A stretch of DNA of 64,000 nt. Origin: Hyposmocoma kahamanoa (taxonomy: Eukaryota; Arthropoda; Insecta; Lepidoptera; Cosmopterigidae). Where the stretch lies: NCBI RefSeq assembly GCF_003589595.1, contig NW_020653852.1, positions 852,737-916,736 on the forward strand, read 5' to 3'. A program made the translations under genes and the position numbers. The notes beneath the pieces are model-generated. The model made no database searches. It saw nothing but the letters and a program-made list of their open reading frames with translations, and was not told where the DNA came from. Positions 20,785 through 31,170 of the stretch are shown one piece after another (the first letter of the stretch is position 1; each line of letters begins with the position of its first letter).

Positions 20785-21482
20785 TTTAGATAATTTATTT
20801 TTATCTTTTTGGGCTGGTAACTTTTGTTTTATGTTTATTTTTTTATTGTATTTCTTTCTTTATATTTAGTTAATATTTTGAAGGTTTTCGATCGTATTTT
20901 ACATCACTTTTGCAAGCTGTGTTCACTTTAAATTAGTTGAGCAATCAGATAAGATCTTCTTCATAAGTCATTTACTGTATGTACTATTGCAAAAACTGTT
21001 GCTAGTCAACCAATAACTAAAAAAATAAGAAGACAATATGCCGTCCATATGTTTGTATGACAAATATTTTCCCATCATTTGTCTTTTGCCCATGAACTTC
21101 CTATGTTTTGACTTAAAATTGGTACTTGCTGAAAGTAGTTCATAAAATATTTATTTGTGGAAGCACAGGCTGTGTAAAGTTTGACAATCACAAACTAAGT
21201 ACACATGTGTCTATTGATTAATAAATGAGTTATGAGAATCGATGTTAATTTAATAGAAAAAAAAAATATATAAAAATTTTATCCGGTTGACACCGTATAT
21301 TGTTATGAATATGACACCGGGCTATTTATTGGATTAAATAATGACGTGAAAGTATAAAACCGAAGCGATTTGTTAGCTTTGTGCGTCAGATATGCCTCAG
21401 TAGTTTTAATCATATTCCTGATTTTTACTTAATTAAATGTAATTTCACAAAAAATCCTGAAACATTCAATAAAAGTAAATTA
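20785..21482. other. AT-rich spacer, no gene seen
   Basis: No coding frame or repeat of this window is recognised, apart from a weak SINE-E-like tail near 21440. Confidence 0.35.
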
Positions 21483-21745
21483 AAGTGACATCTCGAGTCA
21501 GCGGCTGGTAGCTGTAAAAGTGCCTCGCTGAGTGAAGAAAAACTTTCATAGAATTCTCACAGATGGCGTAGCGGTAAAAACGCGTTAAAAAAAAGATCTG
21601 CAACAAGCACATGGAAAATTTCATGAGGTCCATTGATTCGTTCTGTGGCTTAGCAGGCATAGCGTCTAGCACGGTTTACTAGGAAACGTTGGTGAGTTTT
21701 TCAAAGTGTTTTCTTTATATCTTTGTTTAATATAACTATATTAAA
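21483..21745 (+). mobile_element. SINE-E copy, B box lost
   Basis: GGCTGGTAGCTGTAAAAGTG, then CAGATGGCGTAGCGG and TGGCTTAGCAGGCATAGCGT. The B box and following sequence are deleted at AAACGTTGGTGAG. Confidence 0.75.
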
Positions 21746-22135
21746 TAAAGATAGATGATGAGTTTGCTATTTTTGAGATAACTCGCTGTTCTAGAAAGCC
21801 ATTGATATTTAAACCGCACTGTCGTCCGGATATCTCATATTTTTTTCATACTTTTTTAACAAGGTAAATGTAGACGGAAAATCACTTTCAATCCTCGGAT
21901 AAGATAGCAAAGACACAGTGGAGAGGCGAAATTGTATTCTAAAGTGTATTAGATAAGAATTAGGTTTATCAAAAGCCGAGGCCGTGTGCCAGCTGCTTGC
22001 GAAAAATATAGGCAACGTTCGTGAGCACCACTTATTGATATTTACTGTTCGATTTTCACAGTGTTAAGTGATTAGAATAAAAACGATTTTCTCCGTTGAA
22101 ATGAGAGTCGCGAATGGTTTTACGAATTAGGATGA
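21746..22135. other. no gene seen
   Basis: No recognised repeat or exon. Confidence 0.3.
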
Positions 22136-22320
22136 ATGCAGACTGTAGACACGGTTGGACGTCTTAGGTACCGCTGGAGCGATGAAGTTCAGAAAAACGA
22201 CATGGAACTCGTTGCTAGTGCTGGAAGGAGCAAGTCCAGAACCGGGAGGCGTGGCAGAATTTGGTGTCAGAGGTCAAAATGCTTTTTGGGTCACTGCGCC
22301 ACCGAAGTAAGCAAGTAACC
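22136..22320 (+). pseudogene. LINE ORF2 extreme C-terminus, frameshifted
   Basis: The first frame reads VGRLRYRWSDEVQKND. After a shift near 22215 a second frame reads CWKEQVQNREAWQNLVSEVK and FGSLRHRSK. Joined in concept only, this order (GRPRxRWxDEVxxD, then W...A.DR..W..LV.EAK) is the familiar ending of RTE-like endonuclease-reverse transcriptases. The shift and missing upstream domains make it a relic. Confidence 0.65.
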
Positions 22321-22455
22321 AGACTATAATCCGCATTTGAACTGCACATCATGATTGGTTTGGTAGTCTGTTTGTTTTAAAAACCAACGATGTATCGGAA
22401 TATGTTCTGTAAAAAAACAGTTCGAATTCACTATTAAACTTTAAAAAAAAAATAG

Positions 22456-22570
22456 TCGAATGTCTTGCACACCGGTTTTTGAGGTGTAGCTATTTGCTTA
22501 CCAGTTACTTACTTAGGGATCAGAGAAACGTTTGTGATGTTGTCTAAGATTTATAGTTATTTATATCCAT
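22456..22570 (+). mobile_element. SINE-F, internally deleted
   Basis: Head piece CTTGCACACCGGTTTTTGAG joined to tail piece CTTACTTAGGGATCAGAG...GTGATGTTGTCTAAGATTTA. The B box region is lost. Confidence 0.65.
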
Positions 22571-22810
22571 TATAAGGCATTTCGTTGTATGTTAATCAAG
22601 TACCGCCCTACTCACTTAATTACCGTTGGAACAGAATTGTAATGCGTCAATGTCATTTTTAGTTCATTATACAAAACAACTACACGCTTGGAAATGAAAT
22701 TGTTTCCAAATCTAAAATCGCATACGTCACGGCTGACCAATGGACTTGTAAAGCGCTAGAAATGTTAGTTTGAAAAAATAAATATAAGTGAATGGAAATG
22801 GAACTATTAT

Positions 22811-22975
22811 TATGGATCTACATTGCGTATACTTGTTTTTTCAAACTAAGCACCGGCCCTGTACTGGTTTGACCTTTTACAGGTATGACTGAGGTTCCTG
22901 TGATTATGGGACCTGTAAAAGTCTCGAAACCTTGGATTGGTTGAAAAAACAAATATACGCGATTTCTGCGTTTTG
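22811..22975. repeat. foldback C, full palindrome
   Basis: Both arms are present: the left about 22821-22875 (GCGTATACTTGTTTTTTCAA) and the right about 22911-22968 (GAAAAAACAAATATACGCGA). Arms are diverged but alignable. Confidence 0.72.
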
Positions 22976-22981
22976 AAAGAT

Positions 22982-23172
22982 TTTGAAGTGAAATTACAGC
23001 CACATGGGACTTGTCAACTTATGTCTTAGAGCGACAGGCGCAGTGCCAGTGTCCCTAAGATCTTTGCGATTAAAAGCTCTGAGTGGCACTGCAACTGTTA
23101 TGGATAGGCGTGTCGCTTACCACCAGGCATACGACTTGTTCGTCCCGTCACTTGGTATTAGAACAAAAAAAA
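22982..23172 (+). repeat. repeat B, left arm of large palindrome
   Basis: GAAATTACAGCCACATGGGA through TATGGATAGGCGTGTCGC to CGTCCCGTCACTTGGTATTA plus A-run. It pairs with 24100-24365. Confidence 0.8.
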
Positions 23173-23591
23173 TTTAAATAATTTCATTTTCTATGTATCG
23201 TAAATGCCTAACTAAAACCCTTACTCTAGAATAAAGTTGTTGTGCACTCGGTCAATTGTAAGTAGACCTGAAGAACTCTAGTAACAATATAGAAATATAA
23301 TCACTTCGTTTTTTAGCGAGCTTATTGAAGCGAAATAATTGGTTTTAGGAAAAAAAATAACGTAATTTTTTCCCTATCAAAGACAAGAGAAACTTTTTTC
23401 GTTTCAGTCAAAATGGTATCACATAAGTTGATCGTAATAGTACTTATGTCATAAAAGCTGTCAGTTTATTTTGGACTCCGATATTCAAGTTTGATATCAA
23501 CCTTTTTGCTGATAACTGGACTGTGGACATAGTTTTGGTCCTATTTTGATCATTACCTATAGGTCCACCGTTTAAGTCGGGCTTACATTTG

Positions 23592-23738
23592 TCTGACGTG
23601 TCGTGATGCGTCAGAACGGTATCGGTTTCATACAATTAATACGGTTAGATTATTGTGTCACAATCTGACGTGACAGCTTGTGCTGTGTCTATGAAACCGA
23701 TACCGCTCTGACGCATCACGACACGACACGTCACGTCA
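23592..23738. mobile_element. inner foldback of the large palindrome
   Basis: Arms of about 45 bp contain GACGCATCACGACAC and CGGTATCGGTTTCAT in inverted order around a loop of about 55 bases. It may be a separate short MITE at the centre of the larger structure. Confidence 0.65.
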
Positions 23739-24099
23739 GGAATGTCAGTTTACGTAACAGTTATGTCGCGCAGCGCACAGGATAACTTCAACAAGATTTT
23801 TCTGACGATATTCAACAACAACTTGATTGAAATAAAACTGACATTGATGTATGTATTATGGTCTTGAACACAACGGCGCGTGGTGGGCGGATAACTTTAT
23901 TTTTATAATACTAAGTGAAGAACAAAGTCAATAACCTCGCTAAAAAATGAAAGCATTATATTCGTATATAGTTACTTGAGCTTTTCAAATTTGCATACCA
24001 CTGACCGAGTGCACAACTTTATTTTAAAGTAAGGGTTTTAGTTTGAAGATCTTAGGTTTTCGTGATAGCTACACATAGAAAATGAAAATATTTCTCTTG

Positions 24100-24365
24100 A
24101 CACAGTGCACTCAGAGCTTTAAATAGCAAAGATCTTAGGGGCACTGGTACTTGGTACTTTGTGTAATGGGCTGGTGTCCGCAACTCGACGTCAAGGCGCC
24201 TACTTTGCGTGTGGAGCAGAGGCACTGGTATTGCGCCCGTCACTCTGAGACACAAGTTGACAGTCCCATGTGCCGATAATTACACTGCTTGGCGGCAGAA
24301 ATCAATAAGGTGGTAGTACTTTCCTGGACGAACCCTTTCACAAGGCGCTCTACTGCTTCTAAAGA
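24100..24365 (-). repeat. repeat B, right arm of large palindrome
   Basis: Minus-strand repeat B with an unrelated or diverged insert near 24150-24215. Landmarks are CACTCTGAGACACAAGTTGA and CTGCTTGGCGGCAGAAAT. Confidence 0.75.
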
Positions 24366-24769
24366 CTTCAAGACTAACAACAAAAAAAACCATTAGAATC
24401 TGTTCATAAACGACACTCAAAAAAACACAGTTAATTGAAGGGGTTAAAAAGAAATCAGTTCCTGACAATGGCGTAGGTCATAACCCAGTAGGTATCTGCC
24501 TACCATGTGCTGTTGTGAGTTCAAGACCATAATACATACATCAATGTCAGTTTTTCGTTTTTATTCTGTCAACAGCGCGATAGAATCATGTTCGTGGCCG
24601 CACCCTAAACACAGAGGATTAATGACTTACCATTCGACTGACCATTAATATTTAATGCACATTGCGTGACATCTGTTACTCGCCGTTTCATTTCGACTCG
24701 TATTCTCACATTAGTGGATCCGAAAGTGAGTTTGTTTATAAAAATTGTCGTTGTGGTATTTTCCAATTA

Positions 24770-24850
24770 CTGATAAGCCGTCGGCCGTGGTAGCCGACGG
24801 AGTCGTGTTCGAATCCGAGGTTGCAAAATTTAATTTGAACTTTACCTTGA
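24770..24850 (+). mobile_element. tRNA-like SINE fragment with hairpin
   Basis: CCGTCGGC and GCCGACGG (24778-24785, 24793-24800) form a hairpin. A B-box-like GTTCGAATCC follows. The family is unclear, possibly SINE-G. Confidence 0.4.
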
Positions 24851-25046
24851 CTTTTAATGATAAGCGTGAAGTTCCCGATCCACATTGACCCGCGTGGTAA
24901 ACAACACCCCAAGCCCTTTGATTCTAAGGGCAGGCCTGTAACCAGCTGTGAAACTATGTATAGGCTAACCATTATTATAAGAAACGTTAGTATGACTTCG
25001 AATTTGTACTCCATGTGTCCATTTCACGCTTATATTAACTGCTTGC

Positions 25047-25192
25047 CGTACTTCCCTGGACGAATTCTTTCACAAGGAGTTCTACTGGAACTAGGAAAAG
25101 AGCCTCCCCGTACGACGTTCCATTCATTTTCTGTAAACTTGTTTGATCTTCGGCAACAATCGGTAAGTACCTTATGCCGATGGCAACAAGAC
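25047..25192 (-). repeat. repeat B head plus B-long extension
   Basis: 25047-25090 is a repeat-B head on the minus strand. 25092-25192 is the extension unit (AAGAGCCTCCCCGTACGACG) also present at 30253-30352 and at 43180-43305. Relative to repeat B, its orientation here is opposite to that at 43180. Confidence 0.6.
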
Positions 25193-25199
25193 TGCTACT

Positions 25200-25774
25200 A
25201 GGAATACAAAACGAAAAATGATGACTTAATTTTAGCTTCTTAAGCAGAATAACCACTCAAAGGAATTGGATTTTAAAACACGGACAAAGCCACTGCCAAA
25301 TGCCAGTTAGCCAATTCAAACAAACAACCTCTTGTGAACTATAAATTCAATGCAATCTTGATAAACAGTAAAACGTGGAGTCATAACCCACTTATAAACA
25401 AATACAAATAGTGAAAACTTTTTTTTATCGCACGCTAAAGCAGCGCCCGCTCGAATAGCAAATGAGATACTAAACCATAGCTCGAAAACGTTAAAAAAAT
25501 AACACCAATTCTTTATGAAACCTTACAAGATCAGATTAAAACAGTTAAGTAAGTAATTAGCATTGAATTTTTAATTTTATGTTTGTTGAGATGTTTGATA
25601 GAGCCGTGTTCATTTGTAACAGTCCAATTATGTTAACTGCCTCAACCGATGGTTAAAAATAAAACCTTACTTTGAGCTCGTCTTTCATTTAATACTCTTA
25701 AATTTAATATAACAATTTTATTTCTTCATTATCACCGTCAATATGAGAAGTATAAATGTACATAACTAACTTAG
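25200..25774. other. no gene seen
   Basis: AT-rich with no recognised repeat. Confidence 0.3.
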
Positions 25775-25860
25775 AAATTAAAGTCCTAAGTGCTTGCCGC
25801 CACATGGTTTCGAATCGCCGACCTGTCTATCGAGAAGCAACCGTTCTCCCACAAGGCTAC
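25775..25860 (-). mobile_element. SINE-H head fragment
   Basis: The minus strand shows a tRNA-like head with GAACGGTTGCTTCTCGATAG and a B-box-like GGCGATTCGAAACC, ending ACTTAGGACTTTAATTTC. Confidence 0.6.
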
Positions 25861-25931
25861 TTATTATATTATATAAATTGATTTAATAAGAGCATTCGTT
25901 TTTTTTCCATGTAGATTAGAATCTTAAAAAA

Positions 25932-26215
25932 AAAATTGCATAACATAAAATATTATTACTTTTTTATTAAAAAATCAAGCCCAAAATTTCGGGGAATTAG
26001 AAGTATTTGTTCAGTTTTATTGAAATCGGTTACCGGAAAGTGCGCGAAACCGGAATCATCCCCTAACTTTAGAGGTGTAATATTTACTTCAGGGACCAAT
26101 TCTGAGGTACCCTCTTTCCAGCAAAAGAAGAAACTGCGTAACATACTTTCAAAACAATGCAGTTCAATTGAGAACCTCCTTTTTTCAAAGTCGGTTAAAA
26201 ACATTGACAATTACC
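25932..26215 (-). repeat. repeat D, near full length
   Basis: Plus-strand landmarks are TTTTATTGAAATCGGTTACC, CGCGAAACCGGAATCATCCC, AGAACCTCC and AAGTCGGTTAAAAA. The longest copy in the window at about 280 bp. Confidence 0.8.
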
Positions 26216-26224
26216 CACGGTTAC

Positions 26225-26395
26225 CTAATGGTTTATATTGCGGGTGAACAGGCCCCGGGTTCGGTTCCCAGTAGGACCAAATTGGGAAATGAACTTTTTA
26301 GATCAGTTCTGATCTGGGTATTCTGGGACATATTTGGTATTCTTAGCACAGGGAATTTCTTAGATTGAGACCAGGCAACTGGCGAGGTTGTATGG
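26225..26395 (+). mobile_element. SINE-I copy (tRNA-like)
   Basis: The head contains GGGTTCGGTTCCCAGTAGGA. The body has AAATTGGGAAATGAAC and CTGGGTATTCTGGGAC, and the end is GGGAATTTCTTAGATTGAGA. Confidence 0.65.
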
Positions 26396-26424
26396 CACAT
26401 TACTAAAGATTCATTTTGAATTTG

Positions 26425-26842
26425 TGAATGGGAGATAACAAGAAAAAATAAACTAGCCGTTCCGGCAGTCATTTTCACAAAGTCACAAACTCATGTAAAC
26501 GTTTCTATAATAAGATTCCGATTGCATTGATTGGCATTTACGAGGTCTAAAGCAAAAAGAAAAACTTTAGTTTAGTATATTGCTTTGTCGTGACAAAAAT
26601 CCGCGGTAGTGACACGTTTAGCTCCTGTAGGTGTTCTCAATCTAAGATGTTTGAAATATTGTAAATGATAAATGTATTGAAATGTATACTTACAAAGAGC
26701 AACCCCTAGAGTTTCTTGCTCCCCTTCTTAGGGGAATCTGACTTACCGATGAGGAGTAGAAATTAATCAATATGACAACTTCAAGTGTAATTTGCTGACC
26801 TGCGAAATAAAGATGATTTTAAAATTGAAATTAAATTTGAGA
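26425..26842 (+). mobile_element. LINE-J 3' end, subfamily 1, decayed
   Basis: Matches 2100-2526 with gaps. Landmarks are TCACAAAGTCACAAACTC, ACAAAAATCCGCGGTAGTGA and CAACCCCTAGAGTTTCTTGC, with an A/T-rich tail. The frame is broken. Confidence 0.78.
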
Positions 26843-26860
26843 GGTGATACTTTCCGGCAG

Positions 26861-26960
26861 TGGCACAGTCGACCAGGGTTAGGGAATCAAGTTCAAGTAC
26901 CGGCGAACTTTACGTGTCGTATCGAGCAGGACCGTTTTCTGCATTTGCGCTGGAAACGAC
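26861..26960 (+). repeat. dispersed repeat, about 100 bp
   Basis: Counterpart of 1333-1440 (GGCAGTGGCACAGTCGACCA and ACCGGCGAACTTTACGTG). Confidence 0.5.
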
Positions 26961-26994
26961 AAGCCACAGAAATTTGACTACTTCAAGTTGCTAT

Positions 26995-27545
26995 TATTAT
27001 GTGATATTCAATTATTTTTTGTGAAATGACTCCATTAGTTTGTTATAATTACTAATACAAAGAGACTTAGAAAAAAATCCTTCGATCGAACCAGCGTTTC
27101 CTGCCAAACCGTGCTAGACGCTATACGAAATAAGCCACGGAATGAACCAGCAGATTTTTAGATTTTAGTAGCGCCAGTTGTGAGAAATATATATTTTCAA
27201 TCAGCGAGGTACCTTTACAGCTACCAGCAGCTGACTAGAGATTTTTTATTTTTTTAACTTTTTTAACGCACACACTCAACATTGTCTCAGCATTAGGGAA
27301 ACCCTGTATCGCAGGTGCTATGGACACACACAAATTACACCCAAACTCACGAGAGAAATAAATGTAGGTCATACAAATATTTCTATCGGCCCGGGAATTG
27401 AACATGGGACCTCTGCGCGGCAGTAACCGTTAGGCCATGGAGGCAGTTAAAAGAGGTGTCGCTTTAATATTTGTAATTGATAACTAATTATTTTTTGTGA
27501 AAGTTTGTCTAATAGTTTTTTTTTTCCATTAGTCAGTACTAAATT
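26995..27545 (-). mobile_element. SINE-E copy interrupted by SINE-A
   Basis: SINE-E on the minus strand occupies about 26995-27240, with its own tail motif and head. A second copy of the tail-type motif (TATTTTTTGTGAAAG) lies at about 27485-27545, beyond a SINE-A at 27262-27448. The order suggests a SINE-E with repeated ends into which SINE-A inserted. Confidence 0.6.
27262..27448 (-). mobile_element. SINE-A copy
   Basis: The minus strand reads ACTGCCTCCATGGCCTAACG (A box region), a degenerate B box (TGTTCAATTCCCGGG), and the body down to the GAGTGTGTGCGTTAAAA tail. Confidence 0.82.
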
Positions 27546-27549
27546 TGTG

Positions 27550-28225
27550 TTGTCTCCTTTAGTGCACGTCGAGCATGATTACGTTTTTAAATTTGCAAAA
27601 GTGTGTTAAAATTAACGAACGCCGAGTCGTAATTTTCATTTTACGAACTGACGTACACCATAACACAAAAGTGCCTCAGGATACTATAGCTTTTAATCAA
27701 AATTTAATTACACCTGTGTGTGCAACTGTAATTTTTGTCCCTCGCTGCGGAAACATAACGTACTTTCATTGTTTATAATAAAAGCTCGTGGCAACGCGCA
27801 TGGTCGGGTACACCGCGGCCAAATTGTTTAAATTGCATGCCTTTTTGTATTGTTCTGCAATACAATACAATTATTAAAATTAAAGGCCCATAAGAGCAAA
27901 ATATTGTTTTTGTTTATTTCAAAATTGTAGACCCTTTATTCATACAAAAGCATTGCCAATTATGTTAATACACGAAAACGTAAATTGCACTTTGAACGAG
28001 TATTTTGGGTAATGTTTAACACTGCTTTTATAGTGAACATTTTAAATAAACAGCGTGTATGTATATTTTGTATTAAAAAAATCCAAAAAACGCTCACGTT
28101 TGGTACATTAAAATACAATAAATTTTAAACTAACTTTCAATCAAGATTTAACAATTATAATATTCATATGGAGTTCGTAGGTTTCCGCGTTTGTTGTACT
28201 TAAAAATATTAAACAGTAAAATTTC
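27550..28225. other. no gene seen
   Basis: A 67-codon open frame at 27575-27778 shows no recognisable domain. AT-rich otherwise. Confidence 0.3.
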
Positions 28226-28287
28226 ACTTTGATCCGGTCGGATTCGAACCGATGTCTTCTAGCATACAGTGCCAGACGCTATATACT
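28226..28287 (-). mobile_element. SINE-E head fragment
   Basis: The minus strand shows TATAGCGTCTGGCACTGTAT and a B box GGTTCGAATCC followed by CGGATCAAAG. Confidence 0.65.
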
Positions 28288-28299
28288 TTTTCTATTGTT

Positions 28300-28436
28300 T
28301 CTAAATCGCATATTATATGTTTTTTCAAACAAACCAACGTTTCGGGCCTTATACACGGCTGACCTTGGGACCTGTAAGGACCCGAAACGTAAGTTTGTTT
28401 GAAAAATGAGTATATGCTATTTAGATCAGACAAAGT
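28300..28436. repeat. foldback C, full palindrome
   Basis: Left arm CAAACAAACCAACGTTTCGG at about 28326 and right arm CCCGAAACGTAAGTTTGTTT at about 28381, with outer parts TCTAAATCGCATA and TATGCTATTTAGA. Confidence 0.8.
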
Positions 28437-28449
28437 AGTTTCTTTTTAT

Positions 28450-28712
28450 GATAACAAGTACGGGATGAACAAGTCGTGTACAGGTACACCAGGGTGTTAT
28501 GCGACACGCCTGTTCTTAGCACTTCCAGTGCTATTCAGATCGCTGAGATCTGAGGGGCTATTGCGTCCGTCACCCTTTACACGTTAGTGCTTGTAATTTC
28601 ACCAGCATTTTTCAAAACTGATCCGCATGTTCACGTTACTGCTTGGCGGCAGAAATAGGTAAGATAGCAATATTTCCCAGGACAAACTCTTTGACAACGA
28701 GCTCTACTGATA
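28450..28712 (-). repeat. repeat B copy
   Basis: GGGATGAACAAGTCGTGTAC, then GATCTGAGGGGCTATTGCG, TTACTGCTTGGCGGCAGAAA and GAGCTCTACTGATACC. Confidence 0.8.
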
Positions 28713-29117
28713 CCAATGCCGTGTTCCTAATCTTGAAAACTCGTTACCCGTCCTTGCGGCTTCGTCGTGGAATAGCAAAAAAAAAACGATTTAATCCATT
28801 ATCCGTGACAGCCATGTTTTCTTAATAAGCTAGAAAGTGCAGCGTGGCTATAGAAAATAAACGACAGGTAGATTTTCCTACGATTAAACGTTAAGCAACC
28901 GCTAGACAGACCAGCCATTCATTATTAGTTTGGTCATTCGCTTGCCCTTATTTAGTGGAAGATTAAATTGTCAAAGAAGCCCATTAGACCTGGTTCATGG
29001 GGTTATTAAGTAGTTTTATAACAATTTGTGTCTATTAAGGAAATTACTAGTATGAAGTCATTAAATCAATAAGCATTTTTACAAGCAAACGCCAATCGAA
29101 GCTCTTCTTGGTCTGCG
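28713..29117. other. no gene seen
   Basis: No recognised repeat or exon. Confidence 0.3.
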
Positions 29118-29120
29118 TTA

Positions 29121-29752
29121 GGCTGCGGTTCCACCGAAACTGTGTAGCTAGGCAGTGCGAGTATGCAAAGCGAAGTTGTCGTTGAAGTTGACCGCCTTGA
29201 CTGCGCCACCAAAGGGCGAGCTGAAGGCTCTGAACCCATTAAATTAAACTCCAACTAAACTAAAAGTAAGTAGTGGGCCTGAGGCCAAGTGGCCAAGGGC
29301 GTGCTGTTGGACAAAATTTACTAGTGTACGTGCTGAAGTGGGGGCTCTTCGAGCGGTTGTATGTGTAGAGTGAGACTGGTTAGCAATCTGGTTGGCCTTC
29401 AAAGTGGCGAAAGTGATAGGGTTTTCAGGGTCGTTGAGGACTTCCCTTGGTCGACGGGCCGTACCTACGCGGTGGGGGTGTTCCCTGAAGGGGATTGTAT
29501 TTATAGTAATTGTATGCAGCCACCACGAACGGGTCTTTTCAGCTGTGCGCGGGTGTGATGTGGTGGGGTGAGTGGACGCGTTCGCAAGCTTGCTCGCGTG
29601 AGTCGCACACATTCCTTGCGTTTTGTAGGTATGTACAAATACTTAGTACCGCCAGCTCTTTTCCACCTTTTCTGCGCTAAGCGAGGCTAGGGAAACGTAG
29701 TCATTCTATTGGTTGACTTTTTTCCTCGCACACCTCTAGTGGAAACGCAGCC
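29121..29752. mobile_element. Harbinger-like nonautonomous element, TTA TSD
   Basis: Ends are GGCTGCGGTTCCACC (29121) and the complement of GGCTGCGTTTCCACT (ending 29752), 13 of 15 matching. TTA lies on both sides (29118-29120 and 29753-29755), the 3-bp target duplication typical of PIF/Harbinger. The 632-bp interior is GC-richer than its surroundings and contains open frames on both strands (122 codons at 29244-29612 minus) with no recognisable transposase or Myb domain. Confidence 0.6.
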
Positions 29753-29755
29753 TTA

Positions 29756-30252
29756 ATAGAGAACGGAAATGACGTGAGGTGACTTGGCAAGAACGGCGCG
29801 CAATTAAATTATGCTTCCTGACTGCATTTGAAAATGATATGCGGCTATTCCAATGGGTCAATAGAATTACTGATAACTTGTATGTCGTTGTTACGATTAT
29901 TGAATATCACGATGTTTTTCTACCATGATATTCAATTATACTGGATTCGAATCCAGCGCTTACTACACACCGTGCTTGACGTTCTTCCAACGGAGTATTA
30001 TGGTATTGTGTATCGAATTACTCAAAGAACTGTATTGAATAAACCACCCTTAGGTTGTAAGGTCAAATGTGGCGAAAATTACGCGAGAGTAACTTTGTGC
30101 GATCTCGATAAGTCCGAATTTATGGCGCCTGTGATTGTGTCTTAACTTGTCCTGATACTACATCTTGTATTCAATGTAGCACTTTCTTGTTTTTTCCGAT
30201 AATTCCCCTCACTAGGTATATAGAGTTGGGTAGTAAAGTAGGTAAGTAGAAT
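29756..30252. other. no gene recognised
   Basis: An open frame of 105 codons at 29828-30145 (plus) contains GGATTCGAATCCAG, a possible tRNA-like B box, so it is more likely SINE-derived than coding. Confidence 0.3.
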
Positions 30253-30352
30253 GGGGTGCACGAAGGGAGCTTCCTCGCACGACGTACCATTGTTTTCCTG
30301 AACGTCTGGCGCAACCTGGGCAACGTTCAGAAGTACCTTACGTTGATTGGTA
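30253..30352 (+). repeat. B-long extension unit
   Basis: GGGTGCACGAAGGGAGCTTC, then CTGGCGCAACCTGGGCAACG and AAGTACCTTACGTTGATTGG. Matches 43180-43305 on the other strand and 25092-25192. At 43180 it is directly joined to repeat B. Confidence 0.6.
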
Positions 30353-30532
30353 AATTATTCACCACGATGATTACATTGTATGCCATTATTATCATCCGTC
30401 ACGTTGCCATATTCCGCCACGTTGATCCAATGCAGTTTGAGCACTTCACACGCTTACCGACGACTGTGAACCTCCTTCAGTTTTCATCACGATATTTTCA
30501 AAAGTTCATGGTTAATTTGAAATTAAATTTTG

Positions 30533-30622
30533 CACATAAATTCCAAGAAACTCAAAGTTGCGAGCCGGGATACCACCTCTACTTGGAAGGTGGTCGGTCA
30601 GACCAATAAGCCATCACGGCCG
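30533..30622 (-). mobile_element. SINE-G head fragment
   Basis: The minus strand has a tRNA-like region GGTCTGACCGACCACCTTCC and a body start TTGGAATTTATGTG. It is diverged from 37645-37893. Confidence 0.55.
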
Positions 30623-30841
30623 GTATTTTGTGATATTTTTTTAAATGATACCAATAATCTTAATGAAGTACATACCCATAGTAAGGTAATAAAGGAATGT
30701 AGAACTATCGGCCTGCACATTTCAATCCGATTGAGGATGTTCTTAAAAATAGTCCGGTACTAAGTATCAAGAATGCTAAGCCGTGGAGAACGATAGCCTC
30801 TGCCCACCTCGGTCCATGTCTTCCACATGGTTGATGTTTCT

Positions 30842-30972
30842 TTTGTGATATCAGGCGACGGGGCAAACACGCCTGGTGGTAAGCAACGTGCCTACCCATA
30901 ACAAGGATCTGAAAAGCAATGCCTTGCACCCTTTAACCATCAAAATCGGAACGTAGTAATGCTCACATTAGG
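30842..30972 (-). repeat. repeat B, internally deleted
   Basis: CGACGGGGCAAACACGCCTG, GTGGTAAGCAACGTGCC and ATCAAAATCGGAACGTAGTA. Confidence 0.65.
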
Positions 30973-30989
30973 ATCCCTTTGCACACGCC

Positions 30990-31065
30990 ACACCCGCACA
31001 CAATTCCAAATTTCCAAATTCGAACCCACAGCTTCTGCTTGTGAGGTGGTAGGTGTCAAAACATT
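30990..31065 (-). mobile_element. SINE-G head fragment
   Basis: The minus strand reads CACAAGCAGAAGCTGTGGGT then TCGAATTTGG, a degenerate B box. Confidence 0.5.
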
Positions 31066-31094
31066 AAATATAAACCGTTGGGCCAAATTGATCG

Positions 31095-31170
31095 TCAAAT
31101 GAATAAATATATATTTGCAAATAGCAACCTCTAGAGTTTCTTACTTATTCTTCTCAGGTGGTAATTGTAT
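31095..31170 (+). mobile_element. LINE-J 3' UTR fragment
   Basis: TATTTGCAAATAGCAACCTC followed by TAGAGTTTCTTAC and TTCTTCTCAGGTGG. Confidence 0.6.

Larger units (their letters stand above)
22982..24365. repeat. multilayer imperfect palindrome, 1.4 kb
   Basis: Three nested inverted pairs share nearly one centre. The outer pair is repeat B (22982-23172 and 24100-24365). The middle pair is about 23173-23340 with about 23930-24095 (for example ACAACTTTATTTTAAAGTAA near 24013 against its complement near 23220). The inner pair is 23592-23636 with 23691-23738 (ATGAAACCGATACCG and complement). A further inverted pair, 23826-23876 with 24508-24570, extends to the right. Confidence 0.72.

Noticed and set aside
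24857..25201. 114-codon open frame
   Set aside because: It runs through a repeat-B head and the B-long extension; composition and context are those of a repeat, not an exon.
25936..26247. 103-codon open frame
   Set aside because: It is a translation of repeat D.
29828..30145. 105-codon gene
   Set aside because: No recognisable domain, and it contains a tRNA-like B box, so it is probably SINE-derived or chance.
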